Shown one piece after another: positions 43,535-51,928 of a DNA stretch of 64,000 nucleotides (its first letter is position 1; the number at the start of each line of letters is the position of its first letter). The stretch comes from Nocardia grenadensis NBRC 108939. GTDB taxonomy: Bacteria > Actinomycetota > Actinomycetes > Mycobacteriales > Mycobacteriaceae. The stretch lies in assembly GCF_001613445.1 (NCBI RefSeq), contig NZ_BDCJ01000009.1:124001-188000 (forward strand). The letters are read 5' to 3'. The position numbers and the translations under genes were made by a program. The notes under the pieces were generated by a model, which was not told the origin of the DNA, ran no database searches, and saw only the letters and a list, made by a program, of their open reading frames with translations.

Positions 43535-44504
43535 CCGGGTACGGCGGGAGTTCGTCGCGGAGCATGGCCACCGCGTTCTCCGCGCACCGGCGGGCCATCT
43601 CGGCGCGCACCGGGACCGTGGCGCTCCCGACATGTGGCAGCAGCACGGTATTGGGCAGTTCCGCCAGGCCCGGTGCCAGACGCGGTTCGTCCTCGTACAC
43701 ATCCAATCCGGCGCCCGCGATGGCCCCGTCGCGCAAGGCCGCGACCAGTGCGCGCTCGTCGACGATCGGCCCGCGCGCGGTATTGATCAGAATCGCCGAT
43801 CGTTTCATCGACCGGAGTACGGATTCGTCCACGAGATGGTGGGTCTCGGCGTTCAGCGGGACGTGGAGCGAGAGGTAATCGCTGGTGGCGACCAGTTCGG
43901 GCCACGGCAGCTGCTGCACCCGTCCAGCGAACTCACCGAGTTCCTCCTCGCTCACCACCCGGTCACCGGGTGGGCGTGGCGAGAACACCACGGTCATGCC
44001 GAAAGCGAGCGCGCGCCGCGCGGTGGCGCGCGCGATCCGGCCGAAACCGGCCAGACCGAGCGTCCGGCCGCTGACATCGTGGCCCAGCAGCAGTTCCGGC
44101 TCCCAGCCGTGGAACTCGCCGGACCGGACGAAGGTATCGGCCTCCACACACCGGCGCGCGACCGCCAGGATCAGCAGCAGGGCGATATCGGCGGTCGCGT
44201 CGGTCAGGACGCCGGGGGTGTTGCCCACGACGATCGAGTTCGCGGTGGCCGCCGCGATATCGATATTGTTGTATCCCACCGCGAAATTGCTGATCCCGGT
44301 GATCTTCGCCCGGTCCAGCAGCTTCGCGTCGAATTCGTCGCGCAGCTGTGCCACCACCACCCGGTAGTCCCCGGACGCGCAGGCATCGGCCAATTGCTCA
44401 TGACTCATCCGGGTCTCGGCCACGGTCACCGATCCGGCGGCTTCGAGCAGCCGCATCCCGGGACCGGGGAGCGCAGTGGTGACGAGGAAATCCGCGGCCG
44501 TCAC
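43509..44504 (-). CDS. D-2-hydroxyacid dehydrogenase
   Basis: A 331-residue NAD(P)-dependent dehydrogenase. The substrate domain has NFAVGYNNIDIAAATANSIV. The Rossmann core has VSGRTLGLAGFGRIARATARRA, the catalytic Arg in ILINTARGPIVDERALVAAL, the Glu in LDVYEDEPRLAPGL and the His in VLLPHVGSATVPVRAEMARR. This is the glyoxylate/hydroxypyruvate reductase-like group. It is the last gene of the operon. Its GTG start overlaps the lyase stop (GTGA). It would process the oxo- or hydroxyacid produced by the lyase, for example a glyoxylate- or pyruvate-like fragment (inference). Confidence 0.92.
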   Translation of the reverse strand: MTAADFLVTTALPGPGMRLLEAAGSVTVAETRMSHEQLADACASGDYRVVVAQLRDEFDAKLLDRAKITGISNFAVGYNNIDIAAATANSIVVGNTPGVLTDATADIALLLILAVARRCVEADTFVRSGEFHGWEPELLLGHDVSGRTLGLAGFGRIARATARRALAFGMTVVFSPRPPGDRVVSEEELGEFAGRVQQLPWPELVATSDYLSLHVPLNAETHHLVDESVLRSMKRSAILINTARGPIVDERALVAALRDGAIAGAGLDVYEDEPRLAPGLAELPNTVLLPHVGSATVPVRAEMARRCAENAVAMLRDELPPYPVNPEARAR

Positions 44505-45439
44505 GACTGCTCGCCGATCACCCAGTCGAAGGCCCGGGCTTTCGAGCGGGCGCCCTGCGCGGTCTTGGACCGGTTGGGCTCGCCCAGGTCGGCGAGCAGC
44601 GCCTCGCCGGTTTCGACCACGGTCGCCAGGATGGCAGGAGTGAGCCAGTCGGGGCGGGTGGCGAACAGCAGGTCCTCGGTCGCGGTGTTGCCACTCGCGC
44701 CGGGGGCGAACGGGCAGCCGCCCAATCCACCCAGTGACCCGTCCACCAGCGTGGCGCCCGCGTCGATGGCCGCCAGCGTATTCGCGACCCCCAGGCCCCA
44801 GGTGTCGTGACCGTGGTAGACGATGCGGCGCGGCGGCGTGTTCGCGCGGACACTCTCGACGAGCTGTCGCACCTGGGCCGGGACGGCCTGGCCCAGCGTG
44901 TCGGCGAGGACGATATCGGCGGCGCCGTCGGTCCGCGGATCCGCGGCGATACCCAGCACCCGCGCCGGATCGACGACACCTTCGAAGGGACAGGTGAACG
45001 CGGTCGCGATACACAGCTGGATGGTGCCCCCGCAGTCCCGGGTCAGCTCGACCGCCGCGGGCATGGCGGCGACGCTGTCCTCGGTGGTGCGCCCGATATT
45101 GGCCTTGTTGTGCGAATCCGACGCCGACAGGCAGTACTGGAAATTACGCGCACCCACCGCGGCCGCCTTCTCGATATGCCGCGGGGTGGCCACCCACACC
45201 CAGCATTTCGCGAGTTCCTCCGGCGTCAGCGCGGCGATCACGTCGAGCGAATCGGCCAGCGGCGGCACCAGGTCCGGGCGGGCCATGGAGCCGATCTCGA
45301 GCTCTGGGACACCGAGCGCGAGCAGGTCGCGGACCAGCGCCACCTTCCGTTCGGTGCCCAGCGGTTTGCCGGTGAGCTGCAGCCCGTCGCGCAACGTCAC
45401 ATCGCGCAGCTCCGCCGCCGGTGTGTAGCTGAAGGTCAT
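44501..45439 (-). CDS. hydroxymethylglutaryl-CoA lyase-like aldolase
   Basis: A 312-residue TIM-barrel lyase of the DRE-TIM family. It has AELRDVTLRDGLQLTGKPL (catalytic Arg-Asp), FQYCLSASDSHNKANIG, IATAFTCPFEG, the metal His pair in VYHGHDTWGLGVANTLAAID and the active-site loop GLGGCPFAPGASGN. HMG-CoA lyase cleaves 3-hydroxy-3-methylglutaryl-CoA to acetyl-CoA and acetoacetate. Related enzymes cleave other 3-hydroxyacyl-CoA thioesters. The substrate here probably is the CoA ester made by the adjacent CaiB-type transferase. It is coupled on both sides by 4-base overlaps. Confidence 0.9.
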   Translation of the reverse strand: MTFSYTPAAELRDVTLRDGLQLTGKPLGTERKVALVRDLLALGVPELEIGSMARPDLVPPLADSLDVIAALTPEELAKCWVWVATPRHIEKAAAVGARNFQYCLSASDSHNKANIGRTTEDSVAAMPAAVELTRDCGGTIQLCIATAFTCPFEGVVDPARVLGIAADPRTDGAADIVLADTLGQAVPAQVRQLVESVRANTPPRRIVYHGHDTWGLGVANTLAAIDAGATLVDGSLGGLGGCPFAPGASGNTATEDLLFATRPDWLTPAILATVVETGEALLADLGEPNRSKTAQGARSKARAFDWVIGEQS

Positions 45440-46671
45440 ACCGTAACCCCTGTTTCCGAAGCGCCTGTGACGGCGTCGATCTCGTCGTCGGTGAGGCGCA
45501 GTACCGTGGCGAGTACTTCGCGTGTGTGTTCACCCAGGTCGGGGCCGATTGTACGGATCGGCAGCGAGGCGCCGCCGATCACCGGGACGATGCCGGGGAA
45601 TCCCACCGTGGCGGGTTCGTCCGCACCCGTGTCCACCTCGAAGTGCTGGATCATGTTCCGAGCGGCGTACTGCTCGTCGGCGCAGATATCGGCCGCGGTG
45701 TAGATCGGACCGGACGGTACACCGGCTGCGTCGAGGAGCCGCAGCGCCTCCGCGCGGGTGTGCCGGCTCGTCCACGCGGCGATCGCGGCATCCAGTTCGT
45801 CGCGGCGGGCCCAGCGTCCGGCGTTATCCCGCAGCTCCGGGTCGGCGGCGAGGTCCGGTCGGCCGATGGTCTCCATATAGCGCGCGAAGATGGCGTCGCC
45901 GTTGCCCGCGACGATGATGCTGGTGCCGTCGTTGCACGGGTAGGCGTTACTGGGCGCGATGCCCTCCATCCGGCCGCCGACGCGTTCGCGACGCACGCCG
46001 TACGCCAGATAGTCGGGGACCAGCGACTCCATCACCGACAGGATCGACTCGTTGAGGGCCACATCGATGATGCGCTCCGGCAACGGGATCGGCGTATCGC
46101 TGCGGGCCCGCTGGAACAGGGCCATCACGGTGCCGAACGCGGCGTGGATACCGGCAATGGAATCGCCGATGGACACACCGGTACGCACCGGCGGACGGTC
46201 CGGATCGCCGATGAGCTCGCGCAGCCCGCCCACCGCTTCGGCCACCGCGGCGAAACCGGGCCGGGCGGCCTGGGGTCCGGTCTGTCCGTACGCGGAGATC
46301 CGGGTGATCACCACCTCCGGATTGGCTTCCTGCAGTGCTTCGGGGCCCAGCCCCCATTTCTCCAGCGTGCCCGGCCGGAAGTTCTCCAGCAGTACATCGC
46401 ATTCGCGGACCAGATCCAGGATCAGGGCGCGACCCGCCTCGGTCTTCAGGTCCACCACGATGGACTTCTTGTTGCGGTTGATCGTGCGGTACAGCATGGA
46501 GGTCTCGCCGCCGTAGAGGCGCCAGCGGCGCAATTCGTCACCGGTTACGGGACGTTCGACCTTGATCACCTCGGCGCCGAAATCGGCGAGCATCCGGCCG
46601 GCGGTCGGGGCGGCGATGTAGTTGCCGAGTTCCAGGACCCGGATACCGGCGAGCGGCGGCTCGTTGCGCAT
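45436..46671 (-). CDS. CaiB/BaiF class III CoA transferase
   Basis: A 411-residue family III acyl-CoA transferase. It has LAGIRVLELGNYIAAPTAGR, LADFGAEVIKVERP, LYRTINRNKKSIVVDLKTE, the LLENFRPGTLEKWGL segment, ISAYGQTGP, and the C-terminal AGVPSGPIYTAADICADEQY. The conserved catalytic Asp region lies in RPVTGDELRRW or nearby, and I cannot pin it without alignment. It would move CoA from succinyl- or acetyl-CoA to the carboxylate imported by the neighbouring permease. The ATG follows agggagaac. Its stop overlaps the lyase start (ATGA). Confidence 0.93.
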   Translation of the reverse strand: MRNEPPLAGIRVLELGNYIAAPTAGRMLADFGAEVIKVERPVTGDELRRWRLYGGETSMLYRTINRNKKSIVVDLKTEAGRALILDLVRECDVLLENFRPGTLEKWGLGPEALQEANPEVVITRISAYGQTGPQAARPGFAAVAEAVGGLRELIGDPDRPPVRTGVSIGDSIAGIHAAFGTVMALFQRARSDTPIPLPERIIDVALNESILSVMESLVPDYLAYGVRRERVGGRMEGIAPSNAYPCNDGTSIIVAGNGDAIFARYMETIGRPDLAADPELRDNAGRWARRDELDAAIAAWTSRHTRAEALRLLDAAGVPSGPIYTAADICADEQYAARNMIQHFEVDTGADEPATVGFPGIVPVIGGASLPIRTIGPDLGEHTREVLATVLRLTDDEIDAVTGASETGVTV

Positions 46672-46694
46672 GTTCTCCCTCTTATTTCCGAGTT

Positions 46695-48152
46695 TCACAG
46701 GACCAGGCTCAGCGGCATGATGAGCAGAATCGCCACCACTGAGGCGATGGATACGCCCACCGAGCACGTTTTCAGCGTGCCGCGGGTGGTCTGCCCCATC
46801 AGCGACTGCAGCAGCCAGAAGGTATTGCTGGTGACGTGGACGGCGAACAGCGATCCGGCGCCCGCGGCCAAGGCGATCAGCACGGGATCGATTCCGAGCG
46901 CCGGGGCCACCGGCGCGAGGATGCCCGCCGCGGTGATAGCCGAGAGCGTCACCGAACCGACCGCGATGTGCAGGAGGGCCGCGATCGCCCACACCATCAG
47001 CAGTGGTGCCGCGGTGCTCGCGGTGAAGTAGTCGCCGAGGATATCGCCGACGCCGGTGGCCGTGATGGTGGCGGCCAGTGACCCGCCGACCCCGGTCAGG
47101 ATGAGGATCTGTCCGCTCTCCTGGAAGCCGGTGGCGATGCATCGCTGGATCCGGTCGATGCCGACGCTGCGGCGGCCCACGATGCTGGTGCCGACGAGTC
47201 CGATCAGCAGGGCGATGACCGGGGTGGCGAGGAATTCGATCACCGGGTTGCGGATCTCGGCGACATCGAGGACGGCGCCGACGGCAATGAGCAGCAGGGC
47301 CGTCATCAGCGGTGCCATCAGTAGCGGCAGCGGCGTGTCGGGCCGGGGCCGCGCGGGTACGCGTACGGTTACTCCGCCGGAACCGGCCGGCTTGCCGGCG
47401 GCGCCGGATGCCCCGTCGCCGTCCCGGAGTTCCGCGGCGCCGGCCCCGGGCTCCCCGTCGGCCGCGCGTACTTCCGGCTCACCGGCGGGCCCGTCGTCGG
47501 CGGGGTAGGGCTGTTCGTCGCGTTCCTCGTTCCACCAGCCGCGGTCGAACAGAAAGCTCATGACAGCGACCGCGATGGTGACCGTGGGAATCACGAGCAA
47601 CAGGCCGAACAGCAGCATCTTGCCGAGCGGCACACCGAGTAGTCCGGCCAGGGCCAGCGCGCCGACGCCGGGCACCATGAGCACGATGCCGCATTCGCCA
47701 CCGATCGCCAGCGCCGTGGCCATCCGGGCGGTGCCCTTCTTATCCATTTTGGCGGCGGCGGTCCGGGCCAGGGGTGCGGAGATGACCAGCAGTACGTCGA
47801 GGTAGATCGACTGCAGCGCGGTGGCGATGGTGAGCGAGAGCGCGTACGGCATCCGGTTGACACCGAAGACCCGGATCAGGGCCCGCACGAGGCGTTCGAT
47901 GGCCCCGGTCTCCTGCAGCATCACGCCGGTCAGCACGCCGAAGGCGATCAGCAACCCGACCTCGGCCATGATGTCGCCGAAACCGGTGGCGATCGTTTCG
48001 ACGGTCTTCTCGGTACCCAGACCGGCGGTGAGTCCGAGATAGGCCGAACCGAGGACCAGCGCTACCGCCGGGTTGATTTTGAATCGGATGATCAGCAGGA
48101 CCACCGCGAGGACCGCGGCGCCTGTGTTGACCATCGTGGCAAGGTCTGACAT
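46695..48152 (-). CDS. GntP/DctA-like carboxylate permease (GntP family)
   Basis: A 485-residue polytopic transporter of the GntP/citrate-transporter type. It has LLIIRFKINPAVALVLGSAY, GFGDIMAEVGLLIAFGVLTG, LIRVFGVNRMPYALSLTIAT, the ALAIGGECGIVLMVPGVGAL re-entrant region and HIAVGSVTLSAITAAGILAP in the second half. A Gly/Ala/acid-rich cytoplasmic loop (about residues 205-270) splits the two halves and is unusually long. The family imports gluconate or other hydroxy acids with protons. It is the first gene of the catabolic operon, 23 bases before the CoA transferase, behind a 22-bp inverted repeat. Confidence 0.88.
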   Translation of the reverse strand: MSDLATMVNTGAAVLAVVLLIIRFKINPAVALVLGSAYLGLTAGLGTEKTVETIATGFGDIMAEVGLLIAFGVLTGVMLQETGAIERLVRALIRVFGVNRMPYALSLTIATALQSIYLDVLLVISAPLARTAAAKMDKKGTARMATALAIGGECGIVLMVPGVGALALAGLLGVPLGKMLLFGLLLVIPTVTIAVAVMSFLFDRGWWNEERDEQPYPADDGPAGEPEVRAADGEPGAGAAELRDGDGASGAAGKPAGSGGVTVRVPARPRPDTPLPLLMAPLMTALLLIAVGAVLDVAEIRNPVIEFLATPVIALLIGLVGTSIVGRRSVGIDRIQRCIATGFQESGQILILTGVGGSLAATITATGVGDILGDYFTASTAAPLLMVWAIAALLHIAVGSVTLSAITAAGILAPVAPALGIDPVLIALAAGAGSLFAVHVTSNTFWLLQSLMGQTTRGTLKTCSVGVSIASVVAILLIMPLSLVL

Positions 48153-48245
48153 GTGCTTATCCCATCGAGTCGCACCGGGCCGGGCGTCTGCTCCCGTGCT
48201 GGCGGCACGGAAGGCCTCTCGTGACGCAGGCCACAGCGGATTCAC

Positions 48246-48267
48246 ATTATGAGCACACACTCACAAT
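48246..48267. promoter_or_regulatory. 22-bp inverted repeat at the GntP operon promoter
   Basis: ATTATGAG (48246-48253) and CTCACAAT (48260-48267) pair at seven of eight positions around a six-base spacer. On the minus strand TATATT next to it could be the -10, about 100 bases before the permease start. It is also near the divergent glyoxalase-like gene. It is a candidate site for the IclR regulator downstream of the operon or another repressor. Confidence 0.5.
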
Positions 48268-48464
48268 ATAGGCAACCAGGCACCGTGACGGGCGGGTGCG
48301 CCGCGCGGTTATTGCTCGGCCGCTGCCCGCTGGATACGGTGGCCTCGCCACGGACCGCGGCGCGCGAACCGTCGCGCGCCGCGCGGTGTCTGTTTCATCC
48401 GGTCATCTCGGCCTGTTATCGCTCGACTCGCGCGAACCCCGAAACGGAACACGGAGGACACGCA

Positions 48465-49262
48465 ATGCCGATACGTGAAACTCCCTGGCCGGCCGGCACC
48501 CCGTGCTGGACCGATTGCCAGGTCGACGATACGAACCGCGCCCAAGAGTTCTACCGCGACCTGTTCGGCTGGGAGATCGCCGGCGGTGCGCCCGAAGCCG
48601 GTGGATACCTGATGGCGCTGCGCGACGGCCGCCCGGTCGCCGGCATCGGCCCCAAACCACCCGGGCAACCGATGCCCTCGACCTGGACCACCTATATCGC
48701 CACCGACAATGCCGACGACACTTCCGCCGCGATCACGGCGGCCGGCGGCACCGTGGTCATGGCACCGTTCGATGTACTGGATGCGGGGCGGATGCTGGTG
48801 GCCACCGATCCCGGCGGTGCGGCGTTCGGGGTGTGGCAAGCGAAACAGCATTTCGGCGCCGCGGTCTACAACGAGCCGGGAGCCTACTGCTGGAACGAAC
48901 TGCACACCGACGGCTATCAACGCGCGCAAGAGTTCTACACCCAGGTGTTCGGCTGGACGTTCACCGAGATCGGGGACGGGGTGAATGTCGACTACGCGAC
49001 CTTCGCGCTCGCTCCCGACGGGGAACCGGTCGGGGGCCTGAACGATTCCACCAAGAACCCGGGCGCCGGGCCGTCGTACTGGTTGAGCTGGTTCCAGGTC
49101 GAGGACACCGACGCGATCCTCGCCTCGGCGACCGGTCTCGGCGCGACCCTGCTGATGGGCCCCGACGACAGCCCCTTCGGCCGGATGGGCGTGCTCATCG
49201 CGCCGCAGGGCGAAACCTTCGGCGTGATCGATACCGCGCAGACCACCGAGATACCGTCCTGA
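48465..49262 (+). CDS. tandem VOC (glyoxalase-fold) protein
   Basis: A 265-residue protein with two VOC modules: PCWTDCQVDDTNRAQEFYRDLFGW (residues about 13-36) and CWNELHTDGYQRAQEFYTQVF (about 143-163). Each ends in a metal-site-like strand (GGAAFGVWQAK; GETFGVIDTAQ). This is the hydroxylase/CFP-30B-like double-VOC type seen in actinobacteria. No catalysed reaction is established for it. The ATG is preceded by ggagga at a good spacing. Confidence 0.9.
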   Translation: MPIRETPWPAGTPCWTDCQVDDTNRAQEFYRDLFGWEIAGGAPEAGGYLMALRDGRPVAGIGPKPPGQPMPSTWTTYIATDNADDTSAAITAAGGTVVMAPFDVLDAGRMLVATDPGGAAFGVWQAKQHFGAAVYNEPGAYCWNELHTDGYQRAQEFYTQVFGWTFTEIGDGVNVDYATFALAPDGEPVGGLNDSTKNPGAGPSYWLSWFQVEDTDAILASATGLGATLLMGPDDSPFGRMGVLIAPQGETFGVIDTAQTTEIPS

Positions 49263-49310
49263 CCGACCCGCCGCGTCGCGGTGCGGTGACGGCGCTTCCG
49301 GACTGTTCGT

Positions 49311-50441
49311 TCAGCCGCACAGTGCGTGGGTGAGCACGTTGCGGATATCCACGGTGGGGGGTGTACCGGTAATGGAGAAGGTGACCGCGAGCCCTGGGGC
49401 CGCGGCGCCGGAGACGGCAGAGAAGCCGTGGATGCTACCGAGGTGGCCGACATATTGCAGGCCGCACGGCAGCTCGGTGTACGCAAGGCCGAGCCCGTAG
49501 GACATGCCGTCACCGCGGCCCATATCGACCCCGTCGAGCATCTGCGGCAACTGGGCCTGCGGCACCACCCGACCCGACAGCAGCGCGAGGAAGAACCGGT
49601 TCAGGTCGGCGCCGGTGCTGACCAGCGCGCCGGCCGCCCACGGCACCGACGGCTCCACCCGCGTCTCGTCGGTCACGGTGCCGTCGACGGTGGCATAGCC
49701 GGTCGGATGCGGGTCGCGCAAACCGGTTTCCCCGGTGGCCGGCAGGTAAGTGTCCCGCAGCGCCAGCGGAGCGAGAATGCGGTCGCGCAGCTCATCTGTG
49801 TAGCGGTGTCCGGTCACCGCCTCGATCAGCATGCCGACGACGATGTAGTTGGTATTGGTGTATTCGAATCGAGCGCCCGGGGCGAACTGCGCGGGATGCC
49901 GCAGGGCGGCTGCGATCTCCTGGGCGGGAGTGACGGTGCGGCCCTCCTTGGCCGCCGCGTATTCGTTCATCTCCGGGGTTTCGGGCAGTTCGGGCAGCCC
50001 GCTTCGATGGCCCAGGATCTGGCGGACGGTGAGGGCGCGCCCGTCCACCCCGGGGCCGACGAGCAGGCCGGGCAAGTAGGTGTCGATCGAGCGGTCGAGA
50101 TCTATCCGGTGTTCGGCGACCAGTTGCAGCACGATCGCGGCGGTGAAAGCCTTGGTGACGCTACCGACCCGGACATGCTGGGGGCGATCGGTAGGGATCG
50201 GAGTCCCCGCGGCGATATCGGAGAGGCCGGAGGCGACGACGGAGGTCGCGCCGTTCTCGGTGAGCGTGGCAATGGCCCCGACAGCACCCGAGCGGATCAC
50301 CGCGTCGAGGTCGCCTTGCACGCTGTCCATGCGGGCGGCGGTAACCGAAGGTGCGGGAGCGGGTTCGACCGAGTTCGTCGTGCAGGCAGACAGCAGCATC
50401 GCGGCTGTGCAGAGCGGAAGAACGATGGTTCGTATGCCCAT
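49311..50441 (-). CDS. serine beta-lactamase-family lipoprotein (class C/DD-peptidase fold)
   Basis: A 376-residue exported lipoprotein. The signal peptide TIVLPLCTAAMLLSAC has the lipobox LLSAC. The penicillin-binding fold shows SxxK in VRVGSVTKAFTAAI (Ser near residue 93), GHRSGLPELPE, YxN in YTNTNYIVVGMLIEA and the third box in GHLGSIHGFSA. This is the beta-lactamase-related (PF00144) group that includes D-Ala-D-Ala carboxypeptidases, esterases and AmpC relatives, so antibiotic hydrolysis cannot be claimed. The ATG comes shortly after TAACTAT, with no ribosome site, so a leaderless message is possible. Confidence 0.9.
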   Translation of the reverse strand: MGIRTIVLPLCTAAMLLSACTTNSVEPAPAPSVTAARMDSVQGDLDAVIRSGAVGAIATLTENGATSVVASGLSDIAAGTPIPTDRPQHVRVGSVTKAFTAAIVLQLVAEHRIDLDRSIDTYLPGLLVGPGVDGRALTVRQILGHRSGLPELPETPEMNEYAAAKEGRTVTPAQEIAAALRHPAQFAPGARFEYTNTNYIVVGMLIEAVTGHRYTDELRDRILAPLALRDTYLPATGETGLRDPHPTGYATVDGTVTDETRVEPSVPWAAGALVSTGADLNRFFLALLSGRVVPQAQLPQMLDGVDMGRGDGMSYGLGLAYTELPCGLQYVGHLGSIHGFSAVSGAAAPGLAVTFSITGTPPTVDIRNVLTHALCG

Positions 50442-50519
50442 GATCCGATAGTTACGGGTTGTGTCCGTCGGCGGCACCGCGTGACCGCCATCGGCGTCGC
50501 GCGGTGCCGGCGGAGCCGG

Positions 50520-50708
50520 TCAGGTGCCGCGGTCGCGGCGTTCGGTCCGGTCCACGCGTTCGTTCGCCAGGTTGTCGTCGTCGGCCGGTGGTTCCGGGTC
50601 GTGCCATTCCTGCGCCCGGCTCGACCGGTTACCCCGCAGGGTACCTTCCAGTTCGTGGGCCAACTCGTCGTCGCGGGCCGGACCGTGTTTGCTGTTTCCT
50701 CGTTCCAT
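50520..50708 (-). CDS. 62-residue charged hypothetical protein
   Basis: A small hydrophilic protein with ARDDELAHELEGTLRGN, SRAQEWHDPEPPADDDNL and a basic end RTERRDRG. It has a very good ribosome site (aggagaagat before ATG). 'RDDELxHEL...TRAEEWRDPEPPADDD' looks like a conserved small actinobacterial family of unknown role. It lies 29 bases after the Rv2629-like gene on the same strand and is probably co-transcribed. Confidence 0.75.
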   Translation of the reverse strand: MERGNSKHGPARDDELAHELEGTLRGNRSSRAQEWHDPEPPADDDNLANERVDRTERRDRGT

Positions 50709-50737
50709 ATCTTCTCCTGCCTCGTTCCGGAAATGGT

Positions 50738-51820
50738 TCAGGCGTAGCGCAGCAGCGCCCCCACTCCCTCCCGCGGCGCGGTCTCCGCGCCGATCGGGGT
50801 CACCGTGCCGCCGCGGACCAGCGCCGCCACCGGCAGCGCCTCGTCCGCGCGGCAGGTCGTGCCGGTGGCCGGGCCCGGGGCGCCGAGCGCGGCCGGGTCG
50901 CGCAGCGGTGCGGGATCCAGGCGGACGGTGCGGTCACCGAGCGCGGTGGCGTTGATCAGCACGTTCTCGGCGTTGGCGGCCAGCAGGGCGCAGACCGTTT
51001 CGGACAATCCGGTGACGGCCAGGCCCTCGTCGCGGCCGTGGGCCTGGTCGAAACGCGCCGTGATCTCCGCGCGCTGCCGGTCGGCCTGTTCGGTGACGAC
51101 TTCACGGACCGCGTCGTCGAGTTCGCTGTCCCCGGCCCCCGCGGCGCGGCCGCCGGTGTCGACCTCTACCACCCGCGCTCCGGTGGAACCCAGTGCACCG
51201 TGGACCGCGGACCGGGTGTCGGCCTCCCCGGCCAGCACCACCACCTGGGCGTGCACCCGCTGGGCGACTCGGGTGAGTTCCTCGGCGACCTCGCCGGCAT
51301 TGCGCCGGGCCGTCTCCTCCACCCGCCGCTGCATCGAGCGATGCGACCAGCCGCCGCCGTGGCGCACCTTGTGCACCGGATGCCCGCTGCCCTCGACGGA
51401 TTCCTCGACCACCTCGCCGTGCTCGTCCACGCCGTACATATCCGAGCCGACCCGGTCGACGACCGCCACCGCATGCGGTACCTCGCCGGCCTCGTGTTCG
51501 ATGAGCGGCAGCAGGTATGGCAGCGGTGATACCCGGACGATCTCCGGCTGCGGACGCCCGGGTAACCACCGGTCGATGAGCACCGACTCGGCGTCGGCGA
51601 TGAGGAACCGCCCGGGCCGGCCCGGTTCGGGCGGGCCGGCGGTGACCGCGGCGCCGAGCACCGTGATCATCTGCTCCGAAGCGCCCGCGTCGGCCAGTCG
51701 CTCGGCGAGCGCCCGCCAGCGCAGAACGCGTTGCCGTTCGGCGTCCTCGGTGTCGTGTTCGGCGTCGATGTACAGCGAGGCGAACGGTCCGGGTCGTTGC
51801 GCTACTTCTCTGATACTCAT
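50738..51820 (-). CDS. Rv2629-like (baeRF) protein
   Basis: A 360-residue protein of the bacterial archaeo-eukaryotic release-factor fold group (Vms1/eRF1-like). It has PGPFASLYIDAEHDTEDAER, SPLPYLLPLIEHEAGEVPHA, VAVVDRVGSDMYGVDEHGEV, GHPVHKVRHGGGWSHRSMQR, the helical EETARRNAGEVAEELTRVA and the end CRADEALPVAALVRGG, GVGALLRYA, which matches the C-terminus of M. tuberculosis Rv2629. The family is linked to hypoxia/ribosome rescue in proposals, without proof of reaction. It might act on peptidyl-tRNA or as a ribosome factor. The MSIREVAQRPG start is preferred. An ATG ten codons upstream also exists. Confidence 0.85.
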   Translation of the reverse strand: MSIREVAQRPGPFASLYIDAEHDTEDAERQRVLRWRALAERLADAGASEQMITVLGAAVTAGPPEPGRPGRFLIADAESVLIDRWLPGRPQPEIVRVSPLPYLLPLIEHEAGEVPHAVAVVDRVGSDMYGVDEHGEVVEESVEGSGHPVHKVRHGGGWSHRSMQRRVEETARRNAGEVAEELTRVAQRVHAQVVVLAGEADTRSAVHGALGSTGARVVEVDTGGRAAGAGDSELDDAVREVVTEQADRQRAEITARFDQAHGRDEGLAVTGLSETVCALLAANAENVLINATALGDRTVRLDPAPLRDPAALGAPGPATGTTCRADEALPVAALVRGGTVTPIGAETAPREGVGALLRYA

Positions 51821-51928
51821 GCCATTCACGGCGAACGCGTACCCGGCCACAGCGGATCGAATCCGGGTCCGGCGAAATCATCGGGACCGGCAGCCCGGCG
51901 GCCCGGCGGCGCCGGGACCGGGCGCGGG

